In this document: positions 1 to 10,783 of the stretch, piece after piece
Numbering within the stretch: position 1 is the first letter of the stretch
Layout: each line of letters opens with the position of its first letter
From: Arthrinium phaeospermum
Taxonomy: Eukaryota; Ascomycota; Sordariomycetes; Amphisphaeriales; Apiosporaceae
Direction: 5' to 3'
Length of the DNA stretch: 64,000 nucleotides
Assembly (NCBI GenBank): GCA_006503535.1
Contig: QYRS01000001.1
Span: 4,154,001-4,218,000 of the forward strand
Program-made: the position numbers and the translations under genes
The notes under the pieces: model-generated
Database searches by the model: none
Told to the model about the DNA's origin: nothing
Seen by the model: the letters and a program-made list of their open reading frames with translations, nothing else

Positions 1-97
1 GAGCAAGTTCCAAAGAACATTATATAACCTAGCTGAGCTCGCCAGACCCTAACTCAAGCCATACAACATTTCATCAGAACAACGACAACCACCCATC

Positions 98-1101
98 ATG
101 TCTGTATACGTTGTTACCGGAGTATCCAGGGGAATCGGGGTGAGTCTGTCTTGCGCCATCCGGTTGACATTGTTTGCTCAAGCCAGACTACTAGTTTGAA
201 TTCCTGAAGCAACTGTCGGACGATTCCAATGGCTTGGTTATCGGCCTGGTTCGCGACAAGGCTGCGACCGAGAAAAAGGTTGCCGCAGAGCTGGGCGGGC
301 GTTCCAACGTCCACATCCTTGAGGCCGACCTCACCAAGCATGCCAGCCTGAAGAAGGCTGCCGGCGAGGCAGCCAGGATTGTCGGCGATCGTGGCGTCGA
401 TTACCTCATTGCGAGCGGCGCCTGGGTTCCCAACTTTGACGCGTTTGACGCCATCGGAACATTGTAGGTCTTGGCCCCATGACTGTTAGCTGCGCCCAGA
501 ATCAACTTGCTCATATTCAATAGCGCCGACAAGCCTGACGAGCTGGACGCCGTCACCACGCAGCTGATGCAGACCAATGTCACCGGCAATATCCATCTCT
601 TCCACCATTTCCTCCCCCTTGTCCTGAAGGGCAAGACCAAAAAGGTCATCGCAATCACCACCGGTCTTGCCGACGTCGATTCGACCAACTTGATGGGGAT
701 TGAGACTAGTTCCTTGTATGCTGCCTCCAAGGCGGCCTTGAACATGGTCGTGGCCAAGTTCAACGCCCAGTACAAGAAGGACGGCGTGCTCTTCCTGGGT
801 ATCAGCCCGGGGGTGGTCGAGGTTGGCCAATACGCGAACAGTACGTAATGCGAACTCCCACTACTCGATTGCTTCGGATGTTGGTACTGATTTTCTCTAC
901 CCTACTTTAGTCACTCCGGAGCAGAAGCAGGGCCTTATGAAGTTCATGGGCACAGTCATGACCTATGCGCCTGACTTCAAGGGCCCATCCACGCCCGAAG
1001 ATGCGGTGCGGCAGGTCAGGGCGACCTGGGAGAAGGCCACCATCGACAGTGGGTTCGGTGGTGCATTCGTCTCTCACCATGGGGACAAGAATTGGATTTA
1101 G
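98..1101 (+). CDS. Short-chain dehydrogenase/reductase, 272 aa, four exons
   Basis: NAD(P)-dependent SDR oxidoreductase; the substrate cannot be told from sequence. Exons 98-139, 195-463, 524-840 and 911-1101 join in frame to 272 residues, close to the family norm. The N-terminus starts directly with the Rossmann strand; the cofactor loop TGVSRGIG is at residues 7-14 and is cut by intron 1 after Gly14. The catalytic Y-x3-K is YAASK, with Tyr169 and Lys173. The usual NNAG motif is replaced by LIASGAW, and the C-terminus (GAFVSHHGDKNWI) is typical of the fungal C-factor-like SDR branch. Introns are 55, 60 and 70 nt. The start is the first ATG after a CAACC-rich leader. It is a stand-alone gene with no pathway partner nearby; the other SDR at 11,629 belongs to a different subfamily. 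Family assignment is firm, function is inference. Confidence 0.9.
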
Positions 1102-2144
1102 GCTGGGTGCCATGACCTCAGATAGTATTGTGAGAAAGAAACTGTCTCGTAAATTGTTTCCGCTTTGTCAAAAGCCCAGTTGTTCAGTATAACACTTTTG
1201 AGGGAAAGATCAAACGGATGTGATTGCTACTGTATGCCTCAACTAAACTCCCAGATGGCATCCAGACCGTCTTGGCCGACCGACTCATATGAATCGGCTA
1301 TCTTGACGATAGCCAGGGTTCCGGCTCTTTAGCACAGCCCCAAAGTGTCATTAGGGATCTCTTCAAGTGAGGTGAAACTTCTTGTGGGGGCAGGCCATAT
1401 TCTCAGGAAAGGGGGGTGGACTGAAGCTCACAAGCTGCCTAGACCGGACAGGATAATTTACCTCGTGTTATTCCGGGTCGAGATTTGCAGTTTCTGGACC
1501 GTCCAAATGGCCATTGCAACCATGACGAAATCGACGGCAGTGTTGATGGCCTCGGCGGCGGCTAGGAGCGCCTTGGCATCTGAGTAGATTTCATTTCTTG
1601 ATAATAATCTCGCCCGAAAGTATGGTCAGGGTGGCTTCCTCGTTACTTGACCACGTCTCCCAGGCGCTGGCCATTGCTTCGCAGTCCTCGGAGGGGCTGA
1701 TAGTACACCGTCTTCCCTTCTTGGAACATTCCATGTTTATATAGTTGTACAAGGTCGGCATCTGCTCTCCCTCCAAACAATAGCTTGGAGAGCTGATCTA
1801 GTACTAGGATCGGTGACGACCTAGGAATCCTCGGTGTTGTATGTTTTCTTTTGTCCTCTTTGCCATGCCGGTGCTGTGCTCATCTGCTGCTAGCCCTTCC
1901 CCCATGAGGTAAACGGAAATACACGGCTTGCTTCAAGTCGTTACTATGGATCAAATTATGCATTATGACGGCAGGATATGCAGTATTATCAACTGTTCAT
2001 CGCTTGTACGTGGTACTAACTGCTGTCGGCAGACCACTTCCCCTCCAAGAGAGCCGTATCTTATGCGTACAATGGATCCTCCTCGAATCCATCTCTTGAA
2101 CATACTCGTACAGTTCAGTGCTGGGTGCAACTCCACCCAGGTTC
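1102..2144. other. Intergenic region between SDR and CID-protein gene
   Basis: About 1 kb between the 3' ends of two convergent genes. The only structure I can support is a degraded receptor-like segment on the minus strand (1440-1776, listed separately). No tRNA or repeat was seen. Confidence 0.6.
1440..1776 (-). pseudogene. Relic of a PTH11-type / fungal rhodopsin-domain membrane protein
   Basis: Read on the minus strand, two pieces resemble the middle of the fungal seven-helix rhodopsin/PTH11 family. The upstream piece (about 1650-1690) has C-x6-W-x2-W spacing, as in the family's QC-P...W segment. The downstream piece (about 1465-1583) encodes the helix INTAVDFVMVAMAIWTVQKL followed by QISTRNNTR, which matches the family's N-x3-D...W-x-LQ helix. 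A plausible 68-nt intron (GTAACG...CTACTCAG, with a CTGAC branch site) joins the pieces in frame, and a GTAAAT donor follows the second piece. I find no upstream transmembrane exons and no continuation downstream; frames close quickly. I therefore call it a gene fragment. The family name rests on motif resemblance only. Confidence 0.4.
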
Positions 2145-3845
2145 TCACCAATTGCCCCGACCGCCTCTCCAACCACCTCTTCCGCCCCTATAACCTCCAT
2201 CGCCGCGACCATACTGATATCCGCCTTGGCCTTGGCCTTGGTGATTCGGATACGGATTCTGCCCCATTGGAGGCGGAGGTGGGGAAGGCACGCCCGTGTT
2301 TCCCCAAGCCGGAGGACCCGGTGGCATCCAAGGCTGAGGCGGACCAGCACCACCCATGACCGGAGGCAGAGGTGGCGGCGGAGGCCAAGGCCCAGTCCAG
2401 TTGGGCGGCGGAGGAGGCGGCACAGGGAAAGCCGCAGGGAAAGCGGGAAAAGCAGGGTTCGGCTGTGGCGGTAGAGGATGCGGGAAATGCGCCGCCGGGT
2501 TGCCGTTGTGGGGGCCATCAAGAAAAGGAGGGCGAGACGGTAAGCCGCTCGGCCGTTGCGGTGAGGGAGAGCGCGAAAAGAGGCGTGGCGAAGGCGACCG
2601 CGAATCGCTATATGAACGACGTGCGCGTCGTTCCCGGCTGTTGCTTCGACGGCGGCCGGGACTTCCGCCACGACTGCGGGGACTGTCCGACGTGCGCCGC
2701 CTTTTGAACGCTGGCCTCGAGGAGCTTCGACTCGAGCTCCTGGACCGTGACCGAGAGTGACTTCGACCGCGACTGCCTTCACCCGACCCGCCTTCTGGTT
2801 GCTTCCGCCGTTTCTTCATCTTGTCACAGAAGTTGCGCGACCAGCCGTAGTACGTCTCACCGTCCAGGACATCCCGGGTGATCTCGTCCAAGACGACCCT
2901 TTGCCCTAGCTCATCAATGTCTTCCGGGGGATCTCCACCCGATTGGTTGTCCTTGCCATAGATTCTGTCCACGTTGTCAAGAAGGTCCTGAACTGCCTTA
3001 ACCAAGGATTTGTCGGCAGGGCCTGGTGCTAGTTGCAGCGGCTTGATCATGGATGGGTTCATCGGCCTCGATGAGTTGGGCTCAATGACGGGCAGCCAGT
3101 TGCCAGCAGGAAGGTCGTACCATGGGACACCCGGGTCACCATGCATTGATGGCAGAATAAAGGGAGCTTCTTTGGCCAGCTTCGCAGTCGTGGTAGATGA
3201 GCCGCTGGCGGTGTTCTTTGTCGAAGCTTGTGAAGTAGGTGCCTCCTTGGCCATAGTCTCTAGTTGGCTGATAAAGGACGGCATGAAGTAGTCTCTGTCA
3301 CTCCATAGAGCAATCAGTTCCATGACCTTCTTCATCTGCTTGGGGCTGTTTGGATAGCCTGCCGCAGCTTCCACCAAGCCAGGCAGGAATGGCTCGAAAT
3401 TGGACGCGAAATCATCTTGGCGCTGCCGTATGGTTACGTGATGAATAAGGTCATTCAACACGTATAACACATGCAGTCGTTTGCGCCTAGACGAAGTCTC
3501 ACGAGCTGCTCTGCTGGTCCCGACATCTACAGCAAAGGACTTAGACAAGGCCGTAAGATATTTGCCTAGGGCGGCAATCCTGGCAGGAGATGCCACCACA
3601 TACTCCAGCATCCATTGCTTGCTTTGCTATAATTTGTGACGACTGTTTAGCAGTCGCACCTAATGCTAATTATGTGAAGATTGTGTTGCTCAAACCTGGA
3701 CATTGGCTGGAGAGCACCGCGACAATGTCGCGTCGAGGAGGCTGAAGAATCCGTCAATCTCGCTGCGAGGGCAAGAGATTGGGTCCTGGCGAAGAAGGAT
3801 AGCCGAGAAGGAGACCTTGGCAATCGCAAGCTGGGGCGACGCCAT
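2145..3845 (-). CDS. CID (RPR) domain protein with RS region and proline/glycine-rich tail, 543 aa
   Basis: Probable nuclear RNA-processing factor that reads the phosphorylated C-terminal domain of RNA polymerase II. Exons 3845-3696 and 3626-2145 are separated by a 69-nt intron; exon 1 supplies 50 residues starting MASPQLAIAK and completes the N-terminal helices of the CID fold. The CID spans roughly residues 5-180 (KRLHVLYVLNDLIHH, QMKKVMELIALWSDRDYF). A conserved-looking stretch around residues 310-330 contains YYGWSRNFCDKMKKRR. Residues about 335-405 are a dense RS/SR region, followed by a proline-rich linker and a C-terminal GGYRGGRGG-type RGG tail that could bind RNA. CID followed by RS and Pro-rich regions recalls the CHERP/SCAF group of splicing-associated proteins, but orthology is not established here. 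The start is chosen because ORF-only prediction would lose the first CID helices. Confidence 0.88.
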
Positions 3846-4470
3846 TATGGTGGGCGAGGAGATGCCAGACCTGACAGGCCGTCACGTTTTTGGTGCACGC
3901 CTTGGTGTGGTTAAAGGTAGGCTGAAAGATCAATGTTGATGAAGAAGCAGTGGTGAGATGGTCAGCCTTGTTGTGACGGGCTGAGCTACTCGGTCCAGTA
4001 GGTCCGCCACAAGGTCCCTGGAAATGCCAATTGACCGGAAGAATCTAGACCGGGATCCACTATTATTTATTGCCCATGTTAAGTTGCGACAAATTGTTAG
4101 AAGAGCTTGATGACGTTGTCGTTTGCGCATTGAGCAAACACGAGTAATTATTCTCTACAAAAGTGCAGCACTCTGATATTGTGCGGAGTGTAAGATTTCA
4201 ACGTTGCGATTGGTGTGAGCAATAGCATCAAAAACCACATTTTTACGGGGAATCAACCCACTCAATGGCCAGAAGTTGGAGATGAATGTTTTATAATTCC
4301 AAAGCCCATAGTCATGATCGTTATCAGTACTGTAAGAGTCTGAGCATTGGTAGAGTACAATTGCCATTGAACATGGCGAGTATTAATAGCCGGTTTTAAA
4401 AACCTGGTATAGGAACGAACGTCTGGGACGAGATCCCGCGAAGTTCCTGGCCCTCACGTCCTACGCTTCG
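3846..4470. other. Intergenic spacer, promoter side of the CID gene
   Basis: 625 bp between two minus-strand genes. It is somewhat AT-richer around 4060-4400. I see no gene, repeat or RNA in it; it should hold the CID-gene promoter and the 3' end of the 125-residue gene. Confidence 0.5.
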
Positions 4471-5036
4471 TTACGAAAACCTGTCTCCCTTTGGACTCTT
4501 GAAGGGCACAGTACTCTCGTATTTGCTCTTCTCCAGAACCCGCTGGCCTTCTGTGGCGGGGGCGTGCCTCGTCGGAGCAGGATCGTCGCTTGCTTCTTGG
4601 CTAGGAGAGCCGGTCGGATCGGTTCGCGGGGAGCTCGACGCACTGGCGCCCATTGTGGACGAGGAGATCGGGTGCTTGGGAACGTTCTGGGAGTACTCCA
4701 TGGACTCCATCTGCAGCCTCTTGCGGCGCTGCTCCTCAACCTTGGCAGCTCTGTTGGCGTTGATATCTCTCTTCGCAAAGTAGTAAGCGCCTCCGCCGGC
4801 TGTGCGGATCAATTAGCCCAGATGATGCAATGCGATGTGACATGGATGCTTACCGGCACAGAGGGAGCCCCAGCCGAGCCTGTAGAGTATATGGTTAGGA
4901 CATGAGAATAAAAGAAACGCGGGGCGCATTCAAGGTGCGGCGGAGGCAACGGACCAGAAAGACTTGACCTGTAAGTGCGTTAGCTCCAACCTGCCCAACG
5001 GTACTGGTATTCCAAGAGCTGACTTACGTTGTTCAT
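4471..5036 (-). CDS. Small conserved-looking protein with glycine-rich hydrophobic N-terminus, 125 aa, very short exons
   Basis: I do not recognise a named family. Reconstructed exons are 5036-5028 (9 nt, Met-Asn-Asn), 4968-4955 (14 nt), 4879-4854 (26 nt) and 4799-4471, totalling exactly 126 codons. The N-terminus reads MNNVKSFWLGWGSLCAAGGG followed by AYYFAKRDINANR, i.e. a short glycine-rich membrane-like helix with a basic flank, then a charged coiled stretch (KVEEQRRKRLQMESMEY) and a Ser/Pro-rich tail ending KSPKGDRFS. This layout is like small fungal mitochondrial inner-membrane or organelle-anchored proteins, which is inference only. The donors of introns 1 and 3 are GTAAGT and GTAAGC; intron 2 uses the weaker GTCCGT but has a clear CCTAAC branch site and CAG acceptor, and is the only choice that keeps LGWGSLCA in frame with exon 4. 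Confidence 0.7.
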
Positions 5037-6915
5037 GATGGCGATGAAGTTAGGCGGGAATAGGTTTGAAGATGGCGATGCTTCTTGAATTGGGTGCGCA
5101 AGAGGTTTATTAATTGGGCGTGTGCTGTCAATGAGAAATAATAAGTGATTAAAAGGCCAGGCCCTGCTGTCGAACCGGCAAAAAGGTACTAATAACTCTA
5201 ACCTACGAAATGCACTTACATCCATTCAATCCATCAAAATGTCGTACGATCTTGACCCCTGCACCCGAAAGCCGCCGCTGCACCGCGTTGCACTTCTGTC
5301 TGAACGCTAGCGGCCCGCCCTTTTCTTGAGTCCCAAGTGCCATGAGTGCCGGCGCCCGACACGGAGGCTTTCATTCCCAACCAAAGACAGCTCTGCCCGG
5401 ATGTAAGCCTTCACGTCAAGTTACCCAAGGCACTGCCAAGGTACAGGTTGCCACGTGCTGGACGGACGTATCCCAGGCCTGATTATGGTACTGTGATTCA
5501 CGTGGGCTACGTCAGAACACAAATCTATGTACATGTATGTAGGTACCTACATATTGTAGTGCTGTACAGTAATCCAGCCCTGAAGTCTACCAGTCGAAAT
5601 TGGCTGTGTATAATAGCTCATGCCTCTTAGGCCAAGTACAAAACAATATAATCCTGTTCATCTGGCAACTGGAAAGGGTATGTGCTTGCACGCAAGGGTT
5701 GGCAGGCGAATTGCATTTTGGAGTCTCTCCTAGTTTGCTGCTGTGTAAATAGATGCCGTGCTTGAGTGAAGCTGAATAAAAAGGTAGGTAGCGTAGACCT
5801 GTTTTCCGGCCGTCAAGGGGTCGCACACCTGTGTAGATCCACCTGCCCGTCTACAATGATGTTGCCGGTGTTACACTTTTGGTTCGTACACATGCATACA
5901 TGCAATTATAATGTTATGAGGTTTTACTCATCTGGCTTGACGGGCCCTCTTGGTCACCAATTGCAGATTCGCGCCCCTTTGTCATGGAATACGACGATAA
6001 CGCAGCGTGCAAGGCAAGCATGATGAGCTACTGACCATAGGCTTTTGGCCAAGAGGCGAGGATGCGAGGGGGGCCGGCCGGAATGCGCAATAATGCATGA
6101 AGTAAAACAGCCTTTCAACGGGGGTTCTGACGTTGCATCTAGTTCCAGAAGAAAAGCAACTCGCGCCCAGCGTGTTTGGCATGCCAAGCTCGCCTAAGGC
6201 ATGATCAACATTCAACGCAGGCCCAGGGCTCGACACTGGCTGCATGCACATATTAAAAACATGAACAATCAGATCCCGATGTGAGTACCTAGGTAGGTAG
6301 GATTTGCCTATTTGTACCGGAGCCGACCTGCTCATTCCCGATGGCCCTCAATTGACTTTGCTATCCTTTCTCCTGGGGGCTCGGTGGCCGCGTAACACAC
6401 ATGGCAAAAAGACCCATCACAGCTCCCGACTTTGTATTTCATGGACTGCTCCCAGCAACAAAGAAGCGAACCGGCTACCTAATACCTACCCGACCGCGCC
6501 AACACTAACAGCTCCCTGCTCCCTGATCCCCTGCCTGGACACCTCACTTGGGCGGATCCGACGAAATACAAGTACATGCTAAGGAGACCACTAAGGCCGG
6601 TGCCCCGCTACGCTTCGCGCCTTGTTGGGTATTATTACGACAACCTACTATTTCCTGGCTCAGCCTCCTAAAAGAGCTGACACCCCTCGTGAAATCCCAC
6701 TAAACATTAGCAGCATTGCATTACCTCTTATTCTCGAGACGTGTTCACTTATACCCGACGCTCGTTTATCGTATTCTGTGTGGCCGCTCGCTCTTCTTTG
6801 CGCAGATGAACTGAAGGCCCTCCAATAGCAGGGGGTGGATGTCCAGCAACCGTGGGCACGAGATGCCCCGCGGGTCGATACAGGCCTAACGCAATATAAT
6901 CCCACTCTCGCTACC
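5037..6915. other. Intergenic region with AGGTA words and an 18-bp palindrome
   Basis: 1.9 kb divergent spacer between the 125-residue gene and the 5-phosphatase gene. It contains several AGGTA/TACCT words (for example near 5540, 5785 and 6287) and one perfect palindrome (listed separately). Small open frames here have no protein character. The last 300 bp should be the phosphatase leader. Confidence 0.5.
5536..5553. repeat. Perfect 18-bp palindrome built from AGGTA words
   Basis: The sequence TATGTAGGTACCTACATA equals its own reverse complement over 18 bp and is centred on GGTACC. It is the longest of several related AGGTA/TACCT palindromes in the spacers; another (14 bp) is at 48,777-48,790. 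Function is unknown; it could be a dimeric factor site or a by-product of word repetition. Confidence 0.75.
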
Positions 6916-9900
6916 ATGGAGTCACAGACCGGTGAAGGGCCAGACGGCTCGTCCCTGAAGCCCGTTTCCTCGCTGCGGGCGCAGTGGGAGAACATGAACA
7001 AGTCTCAGGAGGCTGCAGCCCCGAATCCGACCCCAGCTCCCGCCACCGCCGCGACTCCTCCTCCGGCTCGAAATCTATCGCCTTCCCCGAAGCCCCCTCC
7101 AGTGCCCGACACAAGACCAGTACGGAACGCGCCCGTTACACAAGATGAGCCTAAAGCACCCGCGAAGCCCGCAAGCTTGCAACTACCGAAAGCAGGAGGT
7201 GAAGCAGAAACTGGTCGTTTGGGAAACCCCCCTCCCTTGAGCCCCAGACCGGTCAAGCCGCCGCCCTCTGTCTTGATAGACCCTCCGCAGTCACCTCCGA
7301 AGGGACGGATGTTCAGCCCGGGAGCTGCCCCCGAAAGCAACAACCAGCTTTCCCTAGACCCGGTCAAGTCTCCCGCAACACCGAGTGTTCCTAGCCCCCG
7401 CTCTTTCAAAATCCCTAGTCGACCTCATACTCCGTCTGTTGAGCCTCGCCTCTCGCCGAGACTAGTTCCGTCCTCCCAACCGCCATCGCCCCCTCCGCCG
7501 CGGCGCTCCGTCGAACTCAGAAAAGAGCGTGAGACGAAACCGGCGCCACCCGTACCCCCGCCGGTTAATCGCGCCGAGAAACCCAGTAACCGGTTGTCAC
7601 TGCACCTGGAGAATGGCCAGAGATCGGCAGGATTCCCGAATATGGCTGCGGAAAAGTCGCCGTTTAACAGTCCGCCAAGCAGCCCAGAGCGTGATCAGCC
7701 GCCAGAGCTTCCGTCACGGCCACCAGCTCGACCAACGGGTCTTAAACCAGGCCAACTTGCCAGGACGAATACGCTGCCGATACAGTTCGACCCGCCGCCT
7801 GTCCATCCCTCACTCGTCGCTAAGCGAGCCGTTCAAGAAAGCAGCGGGCCCGGGAGAGCTGCGGCTGTTGCTTCAGAACCTCCTCCCGCTCTTCCAACAC
7901 GACCCCCAGCAATCCCCGATCCGCAGCATCCCCGCATACCAGCGACAAACTCGATGAAACCGCCCCCGCGGCCGCCTCGCATTGGTGTCCCGCCGCCCAC
8001 AACGATCCCCGAGACTGCCACGACCTCGGCGCAGGGAAAGCGCGTGTCGTCAAACCCAATGACCCAATTTGCTCCGCCGCCAACGCGTTCCCATGGGAGG
8101 TCGATGACAGTGGATCGGACATCTGATAGAACACCGGCAGAATTCCGCGAGATGCCCCGGAGGATGAATACCGTTGCTAACAGAAGCCGGCCCGCCGCCG
8201 AGACGCACAATGCTGGACCTACGGGTCCCTCAACCCAAATCACTACGGCGTATCCAGATTCGTCAAATGTTAACCGACGGCCACCACATACCAAAAAGGG
8301 CGTCCACGAGGTCTACACCAAATACGACTCTCGAATGTTCGACGTATGTGGACAATATGTCTGCACGAGCGGACAGCTTACGCGAGTGTGGAGTCTCTTG
8401 GATGGTGAATTGCTGATGAGCTTTGCTCACGGAGAAGGAGTAAAGGCCACGGCCGTAGCCTTCAAATGCGGACTTCACGTGGACAACGAGGGCACCAGGG
8501 TATGGATAGGAAACAACACCGGCGAGCTCATGGAGGCCGATGTAGCAACTTCGGCAATCATCGGCACCAAGTCCACCGCTCATGGCCGATGTGAAATCAT
8601 CAGGATCTACCGGTATTTCAATCAGATGTGGACCTTGGACGAAACTGGCACACTTCACGTCTGGGGTCCTGACGGTGACGGCGGCTTGCCGAATCTTCAC
8701 AACCCACCGCATCAAACCTATAGACTGCCGAAAGGACACACGTTTTCCATGATTGTAGGCGATGAGCTATGGCATGCCACTGGCAGAGAGATTCGTGTCT
8801 TTGCGCCGACGCTCGACGGCAGGACTCAGGTTCAAGTGCTAGTGCGACCGATGGTCGCTGAAGGGGCTGGCGAAGTAAGCTCAGGGGCCACCATCAAAAC
8901 ACAGCCTGGCAAGGTCTATTTCGGCCATAGCGACGGCAAGGTCAGCATCTGGTCAACAAAGGACTTCTCATGCATCGGGGTCCTAAACATCAGCACGTGG
9001 AAAATCAATGCCCTCGCTGGAGTAGGCAGTCAACTGTGGGCGGGCTACAACACTGGCAAGATCTGCGCATATGACATTGAGCAAGCGCCATGGGTGGTCA
9101 GAAAAGAATGGGTAGGCCACGGAAATCCGGTGATCAAGCTTCACGCAGATCAAGCAAGCTTCTACAGACTTGACCGCCTACAAGTTCTGTCACTGGGCGC
9201 CGACAATATGATCAGGGTTTGGGACGGCTTGCTCCAAGACGATTTCATAGAAACCGAGATGAAAGCGCTTGATAGGCAGTATTGCGAGTTCCAAGACATC
9301 AGGACATTGTGCATGACGTGGAACGCCGGGGCTTCTACGCCCACTAGTCTCCGGTACTCTGAGCAAGATTCGACATTCATCAGAAACCTGCTGGAGTCGA
9401 GCGATTGTCCAGATATACTTGTTTTTGGATTCCAAGAGTTGGTCGATCTCGAGGACAAGACGGCAACCGCCAAGCGGCTGTTCAAGTCGAAGAAAAAGGA
9501 CGCCGCCACGGACCAAGAACGGATGAGCCATCAGTACAGGGATTGGCGGGACTTCCTTATCCGGAGCTTAGACGACTATATGCCCCCGGATTGTCTTTAC
9601 CATCTACTACACACCTCGACCCTAGTCGGACTATTTACTTGCATTTTTGTGCGATCGACGATACGAGATCGTGTTACTAACCTCCAAAGCGCTGACATCA
9701 AGCGTGGCATGGGAGGACTACACGGAAACAAAGGTGCCATTGTTGTGCGTTTCATGGTTGAAGACACCTCCCTGTGCTTTATCAACTGCCATCTTGCAGC
9801 TGGACAATCTCAAGCAAATGCCCGCCACGCGGATATAGCAGCCATTGTCGAAAGCGCAATTCTTCCAGGCGAGCGCGACCCGAATGTGCGCATCGACAGC

Positions 9901-10570
9901 TTCATGGGAGGTGGAGATGGAACCATGGTTCTTGACCACGAGCTCGTCCTCCTGAATGGCGATCTCAACTACCGTATTGACACCATGTCTCGAGACACGG
10001 TTGTGGCTGCTGTCAAGAACAACAACCTGGCCAAGCTTTTGGACCGTGATCAGTTGCTGGTAGCACGGCGTCGCAACCCGGGTTTCCGGCTCCGTGCCTT
10101 TGACGAAATGCCCATCCAATTTGCCCCCACCTACAAGTACGACGTAGGCACCGACAATTACGACACCAGCGAGAAGAAGCGCTCTCCGGCCTGGTGTGAC
10201 CGCCTCCTTCATCGAGGCTGCGGCAGGATTCAGCAACTTGATTATCGGCGGCACGAGGTTCGGGTCTCGGATCATCGACCCGTGACCGGCAGCTTCAACT
10301 ACACAATCAAGAAGATATCGCCCAAGCACCGTGCAATGACTTGGGCGGACTGCCAGCAGCGCTTCGAAGACTTACGGGAGGCGGAGGCGCAGGATGAGAA
10401 GTAAGTCATGGGTTCCCACACGTATACGTCTTTTACGACACTAATGATTTTTTTGTAGGCTATACTACCTGATGCACGTCTTGGGCTATGATGATGCGAC
10501 GAGCAAGAGCTTGATTCGAGATAGTCCCAAACGAGGACTCTCGCGGAGTCCCAGCCGGCACTTGGAATAG
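6916..10570 (+). CDS. Inositol polyphosphate 5-phosphatase with proline-rich N-terminus and WD-like propeller, about 1,198 aa to the first stop
   Basis: Predicted to remove the 5-phosphate from phosphoinositides or inositol phosphates at membranes. The start is the ATG at 6916 in good context (CTACCATGG); the open frame upstream begins only with GTG. Residues 1-455 are disordered and full of PPxP/PxxP motifs, likely SH3 ligands. Residues about 457-790 form WD40-like repeats (for example TRVWSLLDGELL, GKVSIWSTKDFSC, NMIRVWDGLL). The catalytic IPPc domain is at about 796-1134, with FGFQELVDL, GGLHGNKGAIVVRF, INCHLAAG, LNGDLNYRID, PAWCDRLL and SDHRP all intact. A propeller plus 5-phosphatase is known from plants and fungi. 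A 58-nt intron (10,401-10,458) precedes the last exon, whose TAG is at 10,568-10,570. Unusually, the same frame stays open for 70 further protein-like codons to 10,783; see the separate entry. Confidence 0.9.
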
Positions 10571-10783
10571 AGCACCAATGCCGAAAATGAGACGACAGAA
10601 GAGTCCGGACCCCCGCCATCACCAGAACCGGGCGACGACCCAAGCGGTGCGAATCCACGCAACCAACTGAAGAAGGTATCGCTGCATCTGAAAAAGCGGC
10701 GCAACGCCAGCGGGGGTTATTTCGAAGATGTCCGTCAAGCATCGTCCAGCAAAGATAAACTATCCAGGGTCGTCTCCAGTTAG
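10571..10783 (+). other. In-frame protein-like extension after the 5-phosphatase TAG stop (70 codons)
   Basis: Directly after TAG at 10,568-10,570 the reading frame continues without a stop for 70 codons and ends at TAG 10,781-10,783. The translated stretch has the character of a real C-terminus: an acidic, proline-rich linker (STNAENETTEESGPPPSPEP) then a basic amphipathic segment (NQLKKVSLHLKKRRNASGGY) and a Ser/Lys tail. Explanations are stop-codon readthrough, a recent nonsense mutation or sequencing error, or an unrecognised intron. The only frame-preserving intron I found (GTCTTG donor at about 10,480 to AATAG at 10,570) has a poor donor and would delete plausible coding sequence. Confidence 0.55.

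Noticed and set aside
1997..2782. 261-codon minus-strand frame and several plus-strand frames over the RS/Pro-rich region
   Set aside because: Alternate frames of the CID gene's repetitive Arg/Ser/Pro/Gly-coding region.
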